From NCBI GenBank assembly GCA_002189035.1, contig NEEC01000010.1, forward strand, positions 3,038,001 to 3,102,000: 64,000 nt of DNA, written 5' to 3'. Made by a program: the position numbers and the translations under genes. The notes under the pieces were generated by a model. It was not told the DNA's origin. It saw nothing but the letters and a program-made list of their open reading frames with translations, and ran no database searches. Numbering within the stretch: the first letter of the stretch is position 1; the number at the start of each line of letters is the position of its first letter. Positions 46,220 to 58,848 of this stretch are shown one piece after another. The stretch is from Utricularia gibba (lineage: Eukaryota; Streptophyta; Magnoliopsida; Lamiales; Lentibulariaceae).

Positions 46220-49200
46220 TCACATGTTTTGTCTACCATTCTTTCTGGGAAGGTTCTTTGTTCTTGCATTCTTGATCTTGTGTTGCTGCTGTTGGGAATC
46301 ACTCTGTACGCAAGTGTTGTGCGTAGTAGCCTGATTGTGAAACGAACCTCGTCTCACCCATTTTCTCTCGAGGGCCTCCTGGGGTGGTTTTTGTATGGAA
46401 GCATTTCTCTTCTTGAATTTCAAGGCTTTAGCAGTTATCATGTATTCATTCCTGGTATCAGGAATGGTGAAATCCGCAGGGTTCCTGTTGAGAACACAGA
46501 CTTGGGGCGCGCCATCATTGGGTGATGATGGTTGCTTTGGATTGTACTTTTCAATTGGCTGAAAGTCTCTAGATGGCGCTGGCATTTGAGCTGCAAACAT
46601 AAAAGAAAGGCTTCAATACAAATAAGAAGTTCCATATGAAAGCACCTTTCGCAGGGAAAAAGAAGGACCTGGTAAAGGAGCTCTGTTGAAACTTTCACCA
46701 GAAAATGGAGCGCCGTTGAGCGAGTGTGGGAGTTGCCTTGAGGGTGGAAACGGCGAGCCAATAAGCAGCTGGTTCTTGTTTTCAGCTGGTGTTAAACTCG
46801 GGGCTGGATGAGGGGAGAGGAAGGCTTATCAGAAAAACTACTATAACCACCCGGATATGGAGATCCATATGCATTTCTCAGATTCGTCAAAGACAGCAAC
46901 TGCATTGCTGGGATGTCAACATTGGAATAACCATCCAATACTCCAACAGAACTTGGGATCCTTCCTTCTTTCATGGCAGACGCATTGAGAAAACCTGTTT
47001 TCTCGATGACTACGTTCTTTCCCTTGCTGAATTGCTCAGGGAGTGGATGCAAAGGAACACTATTAGGAGGAACGGGGCAGTTCTGGCTAACAGTCACAAC
47101 GAAAGGCATGCTATTCCTCAATGGATGCCACTGTAAATCCGCTCTTTCAATGCTTCTTGGCCCTGATAAAACGGGATGGGGATCTAGATAGCCTGCATTG
47201 TACTGTTGGATTGGCACCAGAGGGGTAAAAAGCCTGAACTGGCTGGTCCCTGGATTGCTTGCATCAGACTGGAAATTTTTTCCATGGAAAAATTTCAAAA
47301 CACTCTGACCAAAGACCGGATTCTGGTTTGCGAAACTTGAGGCATTCTCCATGCTGCAAAAGGGAGTGTTGATCTGAACCCCATCCGCACAGAGAGCACG
47401 AGATCCTTCACTGGAACCAGTCATCTCCTTGGGAGAAAACTTCTGCCTCGAATTCTCGAGTGCTCTTTCTTGTTGATTTTTCGCAAGGAGCTCAACTATT
47501 TCCATAGGAATATCATCTACGGTTCCTCCAACCCCTGCAGCATTGTCTCTGCTTTGGACACTCCGCGACCGGGAGACATCACTGTTTCTTTTGCCTTCAA
47601 CAGCATTTGCTTCAGTCCCACTAAAGGACATATTCTGAAAAAAATGAGTAAATGTAAAATATTACTACAAATACAGCTAGAACAAGTTCTAGAGCTGCAT
47701 AATAGTGGAAAGAAAATCATGGAAGAGAGTATCTGCTTACCATAAACTTTTCATGGAATGAACCACTCTTCTGAATAGCAGATGGCAACAGGCTCTCTTG
47801 GTTCACGGTTGTTTTCTCGACAATCGACTCATTCAGATCTGGAATATCCCTGAGCTTCAAAAGCTTTCCATTAAGCAACTTCCTTTCAGCACCACTGCAG
47901 CTGCTTAGAGAGAGGTCTAACGGGACCTTTTCTTGATTGAAGCGCTGCCCTGACATGCCAGCATTCGTTGCCCTCCACAAGCCATCATGCATGGAAACAT
48001 CAGCAAACTTACTTTTTGAAAAGGTAACTGTTTCTCCTCTGATTGCAGAAGCATTTGGCGCTGTACAATCAAAACTAGAGTTAGAAGCTCGGAGATGTTT
48101 TCTTAAAGCGTCTGATCCTGCAGCATCTAACTCAGGCACATTTGGCAAAACCGTTCTTTTGTCAGCATCCACCTGCCTCTGCTTTCTGCTCTTATGGAAA
48201 ATTTTGTTCTTCTTGTGCTTAACTCGCTTAAAATCTGAGGCAACTGGCATACACAATCTTTCTGATGGAACTATTTCAGTTTCTGAATCAGAAATTTCTA
48301 CTCTCCGACCACTTTTCTGAGGATGCACATCCACTTTCAATCTTTTAGCTTCCCCCATAGGACAACTTGAATCCAAATTTTCTCGCCTGTTTTCCCAAGC
48401 CATCCATTTTTTTCTATGAGGATTTTGCAAGCCTTCTCTATCCTTTTGAAGGAACTCTAACTTAGCATCAGCTTCAGCCGTCATCGCTGTGACATGTGTT
48501 TCATTGTATGATGCATGCCTGTTTATCAGATGCCCAATTGCTGATTTTTTTTCCACCTCCATTATATCAGCTAGAGAACGCAGCTTCTTTTTTTTTCGAG
48601 TAAGTAGTGGAACAAATCCATCACTGCTTCCGGATGATCCATCACCTGGTCCTTCAGCTCTCGTGAAAGGGCACTCTGAACAGCATGCAAGAAGTATTTC
48701 ATTCTTACCGGAATACTCAAAGGGCTTCAAGAAAAAAAAAATGATCAAGTTACCTTTAGAGAAATTGGGGAGTTGCCGATTCCAGAATCGAACATTTCCA
48801 TACGGATGCCCACCTTTGGAAATCCCCACAACTCCTCGTTCATTATTTCCTGCACAAACTTTCCAAGATTCACTACCAAGCATGTGAGAAATGATCAGCC
48901 GGAACAAAATAGTCTCCCCAGAAGGTAATGCATCACAGATTCTAACAGACTCCATGATTATACAAAGTGCAGTAACAGCATAGTACATACCGTTGCCTTT
49001 TGTAATCGATAACATAAAACAGCATTTATCTTCAGCAACGGTTTTCTGCGAACTAGTTCCAGCAATATCATTCTGGTTTTCAGCAGCCATATCTGAACCA
49101 TTCTTCTCAGTGGTGTTTTCTGGAATACAATGTGAACACTGCCACCAACGGAATTTGGGAGCTGATAATGGAGGTAGATTGTATACTGAGCCATCAGTAT

Positions 49201-49748
49201 CCAGTGAAGAAAACGGCGAATGTGTCTTCAAATTTTTCTTCCTCACTTCGGCAACAAACCCACTGCATCATCAAATAAAATGTTTCCATAAGTTTTCTAT
49301 TGGCATCTTGCAGCTATGCTACAGGAAGCCATATGTAAGAAAAAAAACTACAAGCCATAATACATCAACGACTAAATGGTAAGCACAAGATATGCCAGAT
49401 CACATTCACAACATTGAAATATATGGCCCATTGCAGCCTGCATTTTGAACTAGTTAGAGCACCACCACTGCATGGCTGAATCTGATGGCTAGATCACAGA
49501 CAATAAATAAAGTTAAACAGCCAGTCCAACCAATCAAGAAAAAAACTAGAAAATCTACAATTGAAAATTGCAAGCGTTTACCGCATAGAGAAATGCTCTT
49601 GCACTGGTATTTCGACCTCTTCCATAGGGCAACTGATGTCTATAGCAATTGAGTTGATCTGGATAAGCGACACTACAGACTCTGATGCAGAAGGAGGAGA
49701 ATCAGATTTCATTGGATGACCTTCCGCAGATGAATTGCTTTTCTCCAT
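46220..49748 (-). CDS. EMF1: EMBRYONIC FLOWER 1 (EMF1)-like Polycomb cofactor, frame break in last third
   Basis: A plant-specific Polycomb protein that represses flower-homeotic and seed genes. Exons: 49582-49748, 48991-49262, 48754-48849, 47741-48675, then about 46646-47634 and 46220-46590. The N-terminus holds SIAIDISCPMEEVEI and HFSMRGFVAEVRKKN; the middle has KKKKLRSLADIMEVEKKS and PLDLSLSS; the later part has DDIPMEIVELLAKNQ. The frame from 47634 stops at 46792-46794, but EMF1-like sequence (SLTPAENKNQLLIGSPFPPS) continues in the next frame. One extra base in the four-G run at 46800-46803 restores it. The last exon carries VCVLNRNPADFTIPDTRNEY and stops at 46220-46222. The donor before it is uncertain (46669 or 46646, the latter needing another base). 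Confidence 0.88.
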
Positions 49749-50760
49749 TTCAAAACAACTAAATGCATCCCATAAAACAATTGGCTTAGAAATGCTATAT
49801 GATCACACTCCATTGACAAAACCATCCAACCTAGTAGATAAATCAAAACACCATCCATTCAAAAAACAAATCGAAATGAGGAAACCAAGAGCATGCCGAT
49901 AGTAACCAAGAATAGAACTGAGATGCATAGAGCATATAGCACAGCACCAATTAAGAGCAAACCACCAAACCCTAAATATCTACTTAGCTAAATTGAACGG
50001 CAGAAACAACTTAAAGTTTCAATCTTTTCCATTTTCTGATCAATGCAATTGCCAAACCCACGAAATGAAAAACAACTCACAACAAACAGAAGTAGAGCGC
50101 AATTGTAAAATTAGGGTTTTCTGAAAATCACAGTGTCCATCTGATTCTAATCTAGCCCCCCTTTTCAAAGGAACCGATAAAAACCCAGAAAGCTTCAACC
50201 TAGACTCAAAACCCATACAAAATGATGGACAATAATTTCCAATAAAAAAACCTCACAGTAACTAAGCAAAACCCAGACACATAAATTAGGGTTTACTGAG
50301 ATACTTGTAACTGGTACTACTCCAGCTTCACAAACCACCCACCACAAACAATTTACCGTACACCAGACGTCACATAAAATGACCAAGACATCGGAACGCA
50401 GAAGAAAAGAGGGGAATTTTCCTTGTTCAAAAACAAAATATAAGAAAAACAAAAACCCACTTCGGTAAAGTTGGCATAATTAAAGCAAAGCAGCTCCTTA
50501 AACGCAGATTATTAACAGATCAGAGAAGAAGATTCAGATGAGAAAAATAAAAAGAATCCAAAGTACGAACGAACTAACCTCTCTCTCCTTCGTCCGGAAA
50601 CGCAGATCAACACGACTAACCCACAGATTCCCTCCAAACCCGATCAACTGCGCGGACCCATATCTCATCTACGAGCTTGATTCGAACTGGTCCGCTGTAA
50701 TCGAACCCAACCGGAGCCCTAGTACTTTCTTTTAGGTCTGAACAATTGAAGAAAAATGGG
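49749..50760 (-). other. EMF1 leader with probable 5' untranslated intron and teloboxes
   Basis: A GT donor (GTTAGT, read leftward from about 50579) after a CT-rich exon suggests a leader intron of about 800 bases ending just before the EMF1 ATG. Three teloboxes (AAACCCTAA or its complement) lie at 49967-49975, 50111-50119 and 50286-50294. 50.76-50.86 kb is a GA/CT-rich stretch, probably near the transcription start. Confidence 0.5.
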
Positions 50761-53700
50761 TTCCCGATAGGGGGAGATGAGATGAAGAGAGAGAGAAAAA
50801 GTAAGAGAGAGAGAGGCCGATGGAGGAGAAAAAAAAAAGAATAATGAAACGGGGACAGGAGACTGAGGGACGGACAGTGGTGCATTTGTTCGTAAAATTT
50901 TAATGCCTGTCGATAAGTCCTACGTATTTTAAAACGATCTTGTCGCGTGTAATAAAAATAAAAATAAAATAAAATAAAAATGTGATAAATATTATGGTGA
51001 GTTGAATCCGTACGATTTCTTTCTGTTTCTCCCCGCTTGTAAGAAAGAAAGGGGGAGGGAGGGAGGAGAGGTTCTCAGACAACCATCTTTTTTTTCTCAC
51101 TGACGCCAGAGAACCCTAGGCACGCGAGTGGGGAGGAGAGTGGGATCCACGCGCGAGGACCAAGGGGTAGTTGTACCGTCACTGTCGCGTCAAAATGTGG
51201 TCCACGCACATACGACGGCTGCGATTGGTGCGTGCGAATCACGCCCTGGAAACCCTGGTGCTGGCTAGTTTCTGGGGTGAACCCTAAATGTGTTTGGCAA
51301 TAAAAGGAGGAACCTAAAATAAAAGTGGGGATAACCCTAAAAGGCTTTGTTTGGACGAATATTACCTTTTTACCCTCATAGTATGGCTCTCTTTCCCAAA
51401 AAAATATTTTAAAATTCCGATGTGGGATGATGAGGTTCACCAGTTCCAAACCACTCACTGAGTCTAAGAAATCTGTGAACGGGGAGGAGTGTGTGGGAAT
51501 CGGGGTCGCCTTTGTGCAGGTAGTACAGAGGAGTGGGCGCATTTCCAAGTTGTGGAAGAAACAACCCACTAAGTGTACTTAAAGTTACGAACTGGGATCT
51601 TGCAACAATGATCCCCGCCTGCATGTTTCTGGTCACCAGAACCAAAATGGAGAAGAGACCTGAGAGATGAAGCGGATAAGATCGTTGTAGTGTGAAGTGA
51701 TAGCGATGGGTCGGTGGTATTAAACTAAGAAACTTCATGTTACTGTTCAAAAAGGAAGCTGCCAAGAGCATCAGCAGCAGCAGCAGCATTCCTTGGATTT
51801 AATGCATCCAAAGAGATCTCATTTTCGTGTCAGCATGGTGATCCCTTCCATTGACCCAGCCCCTAATCCTCCTTGCTCACCCTACATAAATAAACAAAGG
51901 ATCCAAGTTCCTTTGCAACTCCTTTAGATGATGGACACCAGCAACTCACATATGGATGTTTCTCTGCACTTTTTGGTGGGTTGACTGCTCCGGTCCCTTC
52001 CGGGGAGGCGCGCGAGGGTAGTGTTATTAGGGTAAACTTGATGAAAATCCAACACCAAAACGAAAAAAAAAAAACAGTCAAAGCCTCAGTCATGATCTCA
52101 AGCACTTAAATCAGTCGATTCCTGATTGGATTTGCACTCCCTGCACCCATATCCTTTTTGGATTTACCTTCAATTCCATCAAATTCAATGTATTATTATC
52201 CAATATGAACTAGTTGAAAGAGATTTTAAGTAATGTATGATTTAATACCTCTTCTCCAATATCAAATTTCCAGAAAAACTGAGACTGATGGCGAGCATAC
52301 CATACGAGATGCACCAAACCAAAACCCAGCTTGCCGCTTGTTGCGCAGGCGCAGCACATTACGTGGATCAGCATCCAAGGGTAAAGAAATCCATCCAGCA
52401 CGCCTTTCCATTGCCTTGGAATCCACAACGCGTAGGGCAACGAGAGAAAATGCTTTATTTGAAAACAAAAACATTTTGACTCAATCACTTCAATTCTTAC
52501 AAGACTTCTCAAAACTGGTTTCACTTTCCATGGCAATAAGTACATCATGTGTCTCAACGTGGGATAGTGGAAACAAGTGGGTCATTTAGAAAATTCTTTC
52601 TATTTTACACATTACCATCAATTTTTTATACATACGTTGTTTATTTTTCTTATATACAAAAATACGGTAAGCACTTTTGTAATATATATTGAAACAAGTC
52701 CAGCATCGTACTTAATTTGTTCAAACTTTTTCGATATATTGTCCAGGCATTACCTCGACTCCGTTCCAAGTTGTCCCAACCTATGCAGGTGGTTACATGA
52801 GAACAGTATCTTAAAAATTTATTCTTTGATATTGTTAATCAAATTTTATAAATTTTAATTATAGTTTAAAAATTATTATTGATTTTAAATTAAATTGTAT
52901 CTAATGGGATGAGAATGGTGGGTCCGGGATCCGATTTGGAAAACTAATGTTGGGAACGATGGGCAAAAATGCGAAAATCCACAAATTAGGTATGCGTCAT
53001 CTTCTAACAATAATTATTTTGAAGCCCCCACTATGTTGTCTTATTCGCTTTTAGCACCAACCAAATTAAAAAAAAAAAAAAAGCCACCTTAAATGTGCCG
53101 TATTTCTTTCCACATACTCGCCGTTGATTGTTGCTTGCCCACGACGTGGGACACTTGCCTTTGCCAGCCTCCTCTCCCTTTCGTATCCTGCTAACCTGTG
53201 CCTGCACACACGACACGCCGTGGTTGAGCCGTGTCCGAGTAGGAGCTCGATTCGCATCCCTCAGTTACGCCGTTTGTACCAGTTCGGGATACTCGGCATT
53301 GTTCGTGTGGCCGATTTATGAAAATCGAGCTCGCTGATAGAAAAAGGTGGAACCCTAAAAGGGCAATCCAAGGTACTTGAGGATCCCGAGCAGCAGCATC
53401 AGGGCAAGCAGAGATGGGTGAGATCTGAACCCTCATCAAGGCGTGGAAATGGCATGAGTTGAGGAAACCGCGGTGGGCTGAGGCAGAGCTGTCTTCATAT
53501 ATACAGTAGATGGTGCAGAGTTAGTAATTGTATCTGTGTAATCGCAGAGCAGTCAGTCATTCACTGGGCTCCAACCCAGCACTCTCACGTCCCCCCGCCA
53601 TACCATACCCCACTGGGAGAGATAGATAGGGCAAACCTGGAAGCCGGTCACCGGAACCCAGATTTGATGGCAGTGCACTCCTAACGTATCATCCACATCC

Positions 53701-54239
53701 CTTGGCTCACGAACAGAAACAGGTTGGTGGTAGTGCACTAATTGCTCAATGACACTTCATACCTTAAAGAAAACCTCGTCTTTTTCACAGAGGACTTGGT
53801 TTCTGACGATGATCTTCATACTGATATCGGATCCGCCTTACTCCCCCAGACAGGCTTCGCCTCAGGCTCAGGCACCATTGCGTCATTAAAATAATGTTTC
53901 CCGATCTGTTCGGGGACGACGGCCGTACCTTGGACTGCGTGTGGTGGGCCGTCACATCCACTTCGCCACTTCCCTCGCTTTCGCGGTGTGTCCTGAGATG
54001 CTTTGCTTCGATCGAGAAGATATGCAAACAATAATTTAAATTGTGATAATGTTTTTTTTCTTTTTTTATTTAAAAAATTATTGTAATGATTTTTATTTAA
54101 AATAGGTCGCACAATATTTTGGGGATTAGGGCAAACACAAGGAAATAAATTTTAAAAACCAACTTGGGATTTTTTAACATTTTTTTGTGAGGGTTGTGGG
54201 TACGGGCGCGCCAGTAAGCCTAAGCGTGGGACCCAGCCC
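50761..54239. other. Sparse region without recognised genes
   Basis: 51.08-51.57 kb has a 164-codon minus-strand frame with no recognisable motifs. A CAG repeat (GCA)n lies near 51765-51788. 52.26-52.56 kb has two overlapping minus-strand frames, one with an Arg-rich stretch (LDADPRNVLRLRNKRQAGFW), which may be a relic. 52.6-53.1 kb is AT-rich. 53.1-53.5 kb is GC-richer, with a TATATA on the minus strand near 53495. I cannot support a gene in any of these. Confidence 0.4.
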
Positions 54240-56712
54240 TATAAAAACGAGCCCGCTCCGGCCTGCGAGGGAATTTCCGGAGGGAGGTTAAGAAATACAG
54301 GCGATAATCAGCCGGCAGATCGGGGGATAAGTGATGGAACTTTGGCGACTGCTGCGGGCGGTGGAAGCCTATCCGTAATCGCCTCGCCAACTTTGGGCTA
54401 GGTCGATTTTCGGACTTTCGTCTTTGATCACGTTGTTTTGGCGCCAGAATTTCATCCCGGATGATCGTGTTGGGTGAATTGAACTAGTCTGTGACCAGCT
54501 TCTGAGTATCCCCTATCCGCTGTGAAGCATCCTTTGAGCGATTGCGGCAACGCGGGGCGTCATACCGAGAAAATGCAAGTTCAAGAACTTCTTGGTTCGT
54601 CAGATGCTTTGCCGGACGACTTTGTTAGCGGTTCACTAATCATCTTAAAAGTTAAAAAGGCGTTGTATTTCTACCAGATGAAGTTTGCTGTCTCTCTGTA
54701 CAGCGTACCAGCCCAAGCCACTAAAACGCAAATAGGTTCTCGCAGTAGTATTCTTCTTTATTTTGATAATCTGGCTTCATTTTTTTCTTGTGATAGGATG
54801 GTGAATGGCTGTACGGCTAATGATGAAGAAATTGGAATACGGCAGGAATTTATCAGTTTGTCATAATCATGATTATTGAATATGGATCACCTAGTTGCAT
54901 GAGGGGTTGCTGAAGGATCTCTTGGTGTTGGTCGATGTTCCATGATTTCGGGACTTTTGATACCGTTCTTGTAACATGTGATTTTTGTTTTTTGAATGAT
55001 TGTCTTTGCTTTGAATGGATCGATTTTGTCTGTCTTGCTACCTTGGGCATCGTTTCGTTTGGGATACCAGTAATTTGATCTCCTTGATTTCTTTTTAAGA
55101 AATAAAGTATAGGTGCAGTAAATCTTCTGTACCGTGGCGACCATGGCTTACAGTAAAGTTGAATATGGGAGTGGGTGCATACAGAACAGAGGTGGCTTTT
55201 GTATTAGTTGTGTTAGATTTGTGGCCAAATTACTGATCCAAGTCTGTTGCGAAGCTTTTTTATGCTTTCCTACACATCAGGAAGGGAAACCTCTTGTCTT
55301 GAATGATGTTTTGAATTTTGTGCTTACTAGCCTCTTGCTAACCTTTTTATTCTGTGAACTCAGTTTTTTTCTAGCACGGCTAGCTTATTGAATTGATTCA
55401 CACGTTTTGTAGTGGTTTTTGAAGTAGCATCTCCCCACACTTGGAATGCCAGAGTTCAAGAAAGTGAGCGCTAAGCTAATCCTTTGGCACGAAAGGTAAT
55501 TTGCAATTGCAATATAGTTTTAATCTGCCGTCCAAATAAGGCTCCAACTTTTTGCTGTTGCCTGTTTTTCTTCCATGAAAACCATGGATATCTTTGTATC
55601 ACTCTCACATACAGGTTGTTGTTATCTGATCTTTCTCGCTTCTTTTAGTTCTGCAATCATGGAGAATTTGTTCAGTGCTGGTGGACAGGCTAGGCTAGTT
55701 GAGGGGTTGGGGCTGAATTTTCGGCTCCCCACTCTCACCAGGTGAAATGCAAATTTCGCATTAGCGAATGAGTAATACAAGTTTAGACTTGGCGATCTTG
55801 TTTTTCGTGCAGGGTGGTATCTGCATTCCAGAGCTAACATGGGGAAACCATCAAAATGTTTTGGCTTTAGCAGACTTTATCTACGCAGATTACCATGACC
55901 CAACAACACGGACGGGATTCCCAAGGTTCAAATCTGTTATCTATAGCTCTAATTCCAAATGCATAGTTTCTACATGAAATCGTGTTAAGTTTCATAATGG
56001 ATCTTATTTTGGTTTCAACTAGTAATAAACTTTTAGTTTCATAATGGATCATAAGACCTGATGTCCTTCTTTATCTGTGCTCTGCTTATCAGATGGCCGG
56101 AAAATGGTTGACTCCAAATGAAGAGATCATGTTCCAGACCTGTTTGCTGCTTTATAACACATTGGTAGGCCATGGGATCTGTGACCTGAATCCACGGCCC
56201 ATTTAGATGCTCGTGAAAGATGGAGGTGAATGTTGTTTGGTTGCACAGAGTTGCAAGAACTATGAATGCACGAAAGCATCAACATGGATGCCAAATTAAT
56301 CCGAGTCATCTGTACTCTGTCTTACAGGTAATTCGCCGAAGATGCCGTATACAGATACATTCGTCCATAACCTCCAAGCAGAGAAAACAAGGAAACAGGA
56401 ACGAGAACCTGCCACGAAAACCGAAGCAAAACCGTGCAGCTTGTACTGCACTGCAATTTGGGCATGCCAAGCCATTGCATTGAAATGAACTTTTATTGCG
56501 GCTTGTTCTGGGGACATCCCCATGAGCTGTTGGCAGGATGCCCCTCCTTTCTTTTTGGTCCGAACGGTTCCCGTTCTGATTGGTTGGACAAAATCGAATG
56601 TTCAATAGCGGGTCATGTTTCAACACTTTTGACTTTTTTTTGTTGTTCCAGGGAATCATTCGCCTCCCAGAATTCCAAATCTTCTCCAGACTGTGTAGAT
56701 TCCTCCACTTGA
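54240..56712 (+). other. Possible unrecognised transcript
   Basis: TATAAAA at 54240-54246 is followed by a GC-balanced stretch and an ATG at 54522 (KMQVQELLGSSDALPDDFVS). Downstream pieces that follow pyrimidine-rich acceptors look exon-like: GGICIPELTWGNHQNVLALA at about 55813, and a serine-rich ending SFASQNSKSSPDCVDSST with a stop at 56712. I could not join these into one frame and recognise no family. It may be a spliced gene, a non-coding transcript or a decayed gene. Confidence 0.3.
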
Positions 56713-57125
56713 CCAAGATACGCACATTTCACAATAAAAAACTTATATCATAATGTTGAAAGCATCTTGTGATATTCTGCTTACAGATCTGTGCGACGAA
56801 GGAACAAAAGCGGCATCTGCGACGGTGATGAGGAGTGAGAAAACAACAAAGCATACCTTTTCAGCCCAAGTCTTCCGGCAGGGAGCCTGAGTGTCGGAAA
56901 ACGGTACCAAGATCCACTTCTTCAGCGTTAACTGGATAACTCTCTCTTAATTAATCTTCATCATTATCCAGTAACCTGGATCTGTTAATCCCCCCACTAA
57001 TTTCTCTGCGTTCCTGTGTTTCTTAATCACACGTATCCCTGTTTTCTCTCCTCTGTCAGTTACCCGGATCTTTGGATCAGCAGCCCAGTTTCCTGGAAAA
57101 CATCAGTCTCTGCTACTCCCTCTGG

Positions 57126-57133
57126 TATAAATA
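57126..57133 (+). promoter_or_regulatory. TATA box of the YUCCA gene
   Basis: TATAAATA lies 64 bases upstream of the first ATG at 57190. Confidence 0.75.
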
Positions 57134-57189
57134 TCGCCCCTTTATCTCATCCTTTTCCATTCACCTACATTTGAGCTTCTTCTTGATAT

Positions 57190-58716
57190 ATGGCCTATCA
57201 CTGCTACTCCTCCGAAATGGAAGCGAAGTCTTCTAATGATCCTCTCTTCAAGGGCCTTTCGAAACGCTGTATCTGGGTTCCCAGCCCGCTGATCGTCGGC
57301 GCCGGTCCCTCCGGCCTCGCCGTGGCTGCCTGCCTGAAAAACAGAGGAATCCCATCTCTGCTTCTGGAAAGGTCGAGCTGCATAGCGTCTTTGTGGCAGG
57401 AGAAGACTTACGATCGCCTCAAGCTTCATCTCCCCAAGCAGTTCTGTGAGCTGCCGATGATGCCGTTTCCGCCGGAGTACCCGGCGTACCCTACGAAGAA
57501 CCAGTTTATACGTTATTTGGAAGAGTATGCCGAGCGGTTTGAGATTCAGCCGCGTTTCAATCAGCGAGTGGTGGCGGCGGAGTTCGACGCGAACGTCGGG
57601 TTTTGGAAGGTGACGACTGAGGAGGTGGAGTATTTCTGCCGGTGGCTTGTGGTGGCCACAGGGGAAAATGCGGATGAGGTGCTGCCGGAGATCGAAGGGC
57701 TCGGGGAGTTCAGTGGGGAGGTGATGCACAGCAGTAAGTACAGAAACGGGGAGAGCTTCAAAGGGAAGAAAGTCCTTGTCGTTGGATGTGGGAATTCCGG
57801 CATGGAAGTCTCCCTGGACCTCTGCAACCACTTCGCTCTGCCGTCCCTCGTTGTTCGAGACAGGGTACTTCCACTTCCTACACAAACCTTTGATTCTAAT
57901 CATCATCCATGCCTTGTCCGATTTCGTGTTCTTCTATTCTATTTTAAGAAGACATGCTGCTTGCCATATGATCCTAATTTGGCTGTGGGTGATTCAGCTC
58001 CATGTGCTACCAAGAGAAACATTTGGATGGTCTACTTTCGGCTTGTCCACGTGGTTGCTCAAGTGGGTTCCGGTGGGACTCGTCGATCGGATCATCCTGG
58101 CGTTGACGTGGTTGAAATTCGGAGACACTTCACGATTGGGACTGGTTCGCCCTGGTTTGGGTCCGATACAACTCAAGACCCAGTTCGGGAAAACCCCAGT
58201 TCTCGACGTGGGCACCCTCGATCGGATCAGAAGTGGACACATCAAGGTGCAGCAGCATCCATTTTCTTTTCCCAGGTGTGATCGTGGAAGTAACATGCTT
58301 TGTTTCTGATCAGGTGCGGCCGGGTATCCGGAGATTGCGGCGTCGTTCGGTGGAGTTCGACGACGGTACGGTGGAGGACTTCGATGCGCTGCTCCTGGCA
58401 ACAGGATTCAAGAGCAACGTAGCATCGTGGCTCATGGTAACCATGAGCTAACATGAACTAACAACGCACAGACATGAATGAACTAACCGCGCCAGTGTAC
58501 CAGGATGACGAGACCTTTTCGAGGAAGGACGGCCGCCCCAGGAAGCAATTCCCCAACAGCTGGAAAGGCAGCCGGGGGCTGTACGCCGTCGGATTCACGA
58601 ACCGAGGCATTCTCGGAGCGTCGATGGACGCCCAGAAGATCGCCGGCGACATTCATCAGCTCTGGGCAGCGGAGCCAAGCCATCTGCTGCCCACCCTCGC
58701 TTGCCGGAGCGTCTGA
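57190..58716 (+). CDS. YUC: YUCCA flavin monooxygenase (indole-3-pyruvate monooxygenase)
   Basis: Converts indole-3-pyruvate to indole-3-acetic acid, the last step of the main auxin route. Exons 57190-57864, 57998-58246, 58314-58436 and 58504-58716 join in phase to give 419 residues. The FAD site is GAGPSG (37-42), the NADPH site GCGNSG (199-204), and the FMO signature [11 protein letters not shown] (174-184). ATG motifs are VVATGE and LLLATGF. The C-terminal block [20 protein letters not shown] matches the family. The gene is GC-rich and its frame is intact. Two in-frame Met codons (57190 and 57217) are possible starts; the first is closest to the TATA box. AATAAA lies at 58843-58848. Tight tissue-specific control is usual but not readable here. 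Confidence 0.96.
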
Positions 58717-58842
58717 GTTGAGAGTAGTTGTTGTGAGAGGGCAGGTAGTGTAGGTGAATAAGCAGGAGGGGTCGTTGTGTAAATATTGTAAAGTGTCCGA
58801 TCCATATTGCAATTTTGGAGAAATTATGATACCAGAATCAAC

Positions 58843-58848
58843 AATAAA
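58843..58848 (+). terminator. Polyadenylation signal of the YUCCA gene
   Basis: AATAAA about 130 bases after the stop codon. Confidence 0.5.

Noticed and set aside
51075-51569. 164-codon minus-strand frame
   Set aside because: No recognisable motif, no splice or promoter support, and average spacer composition; kept only as a note in the region entry.
51758-51790. Resemblance to a miR167-like sequence
   Set aside because: Only a partial match around GAAGCTGCCA with later mismatches, and no fold-back partner nearby.
57142-57906. 254-codon minus-strand frame
   Set aside because: Antisense to YUCCA exon 1, produced by GC-rich codon use.
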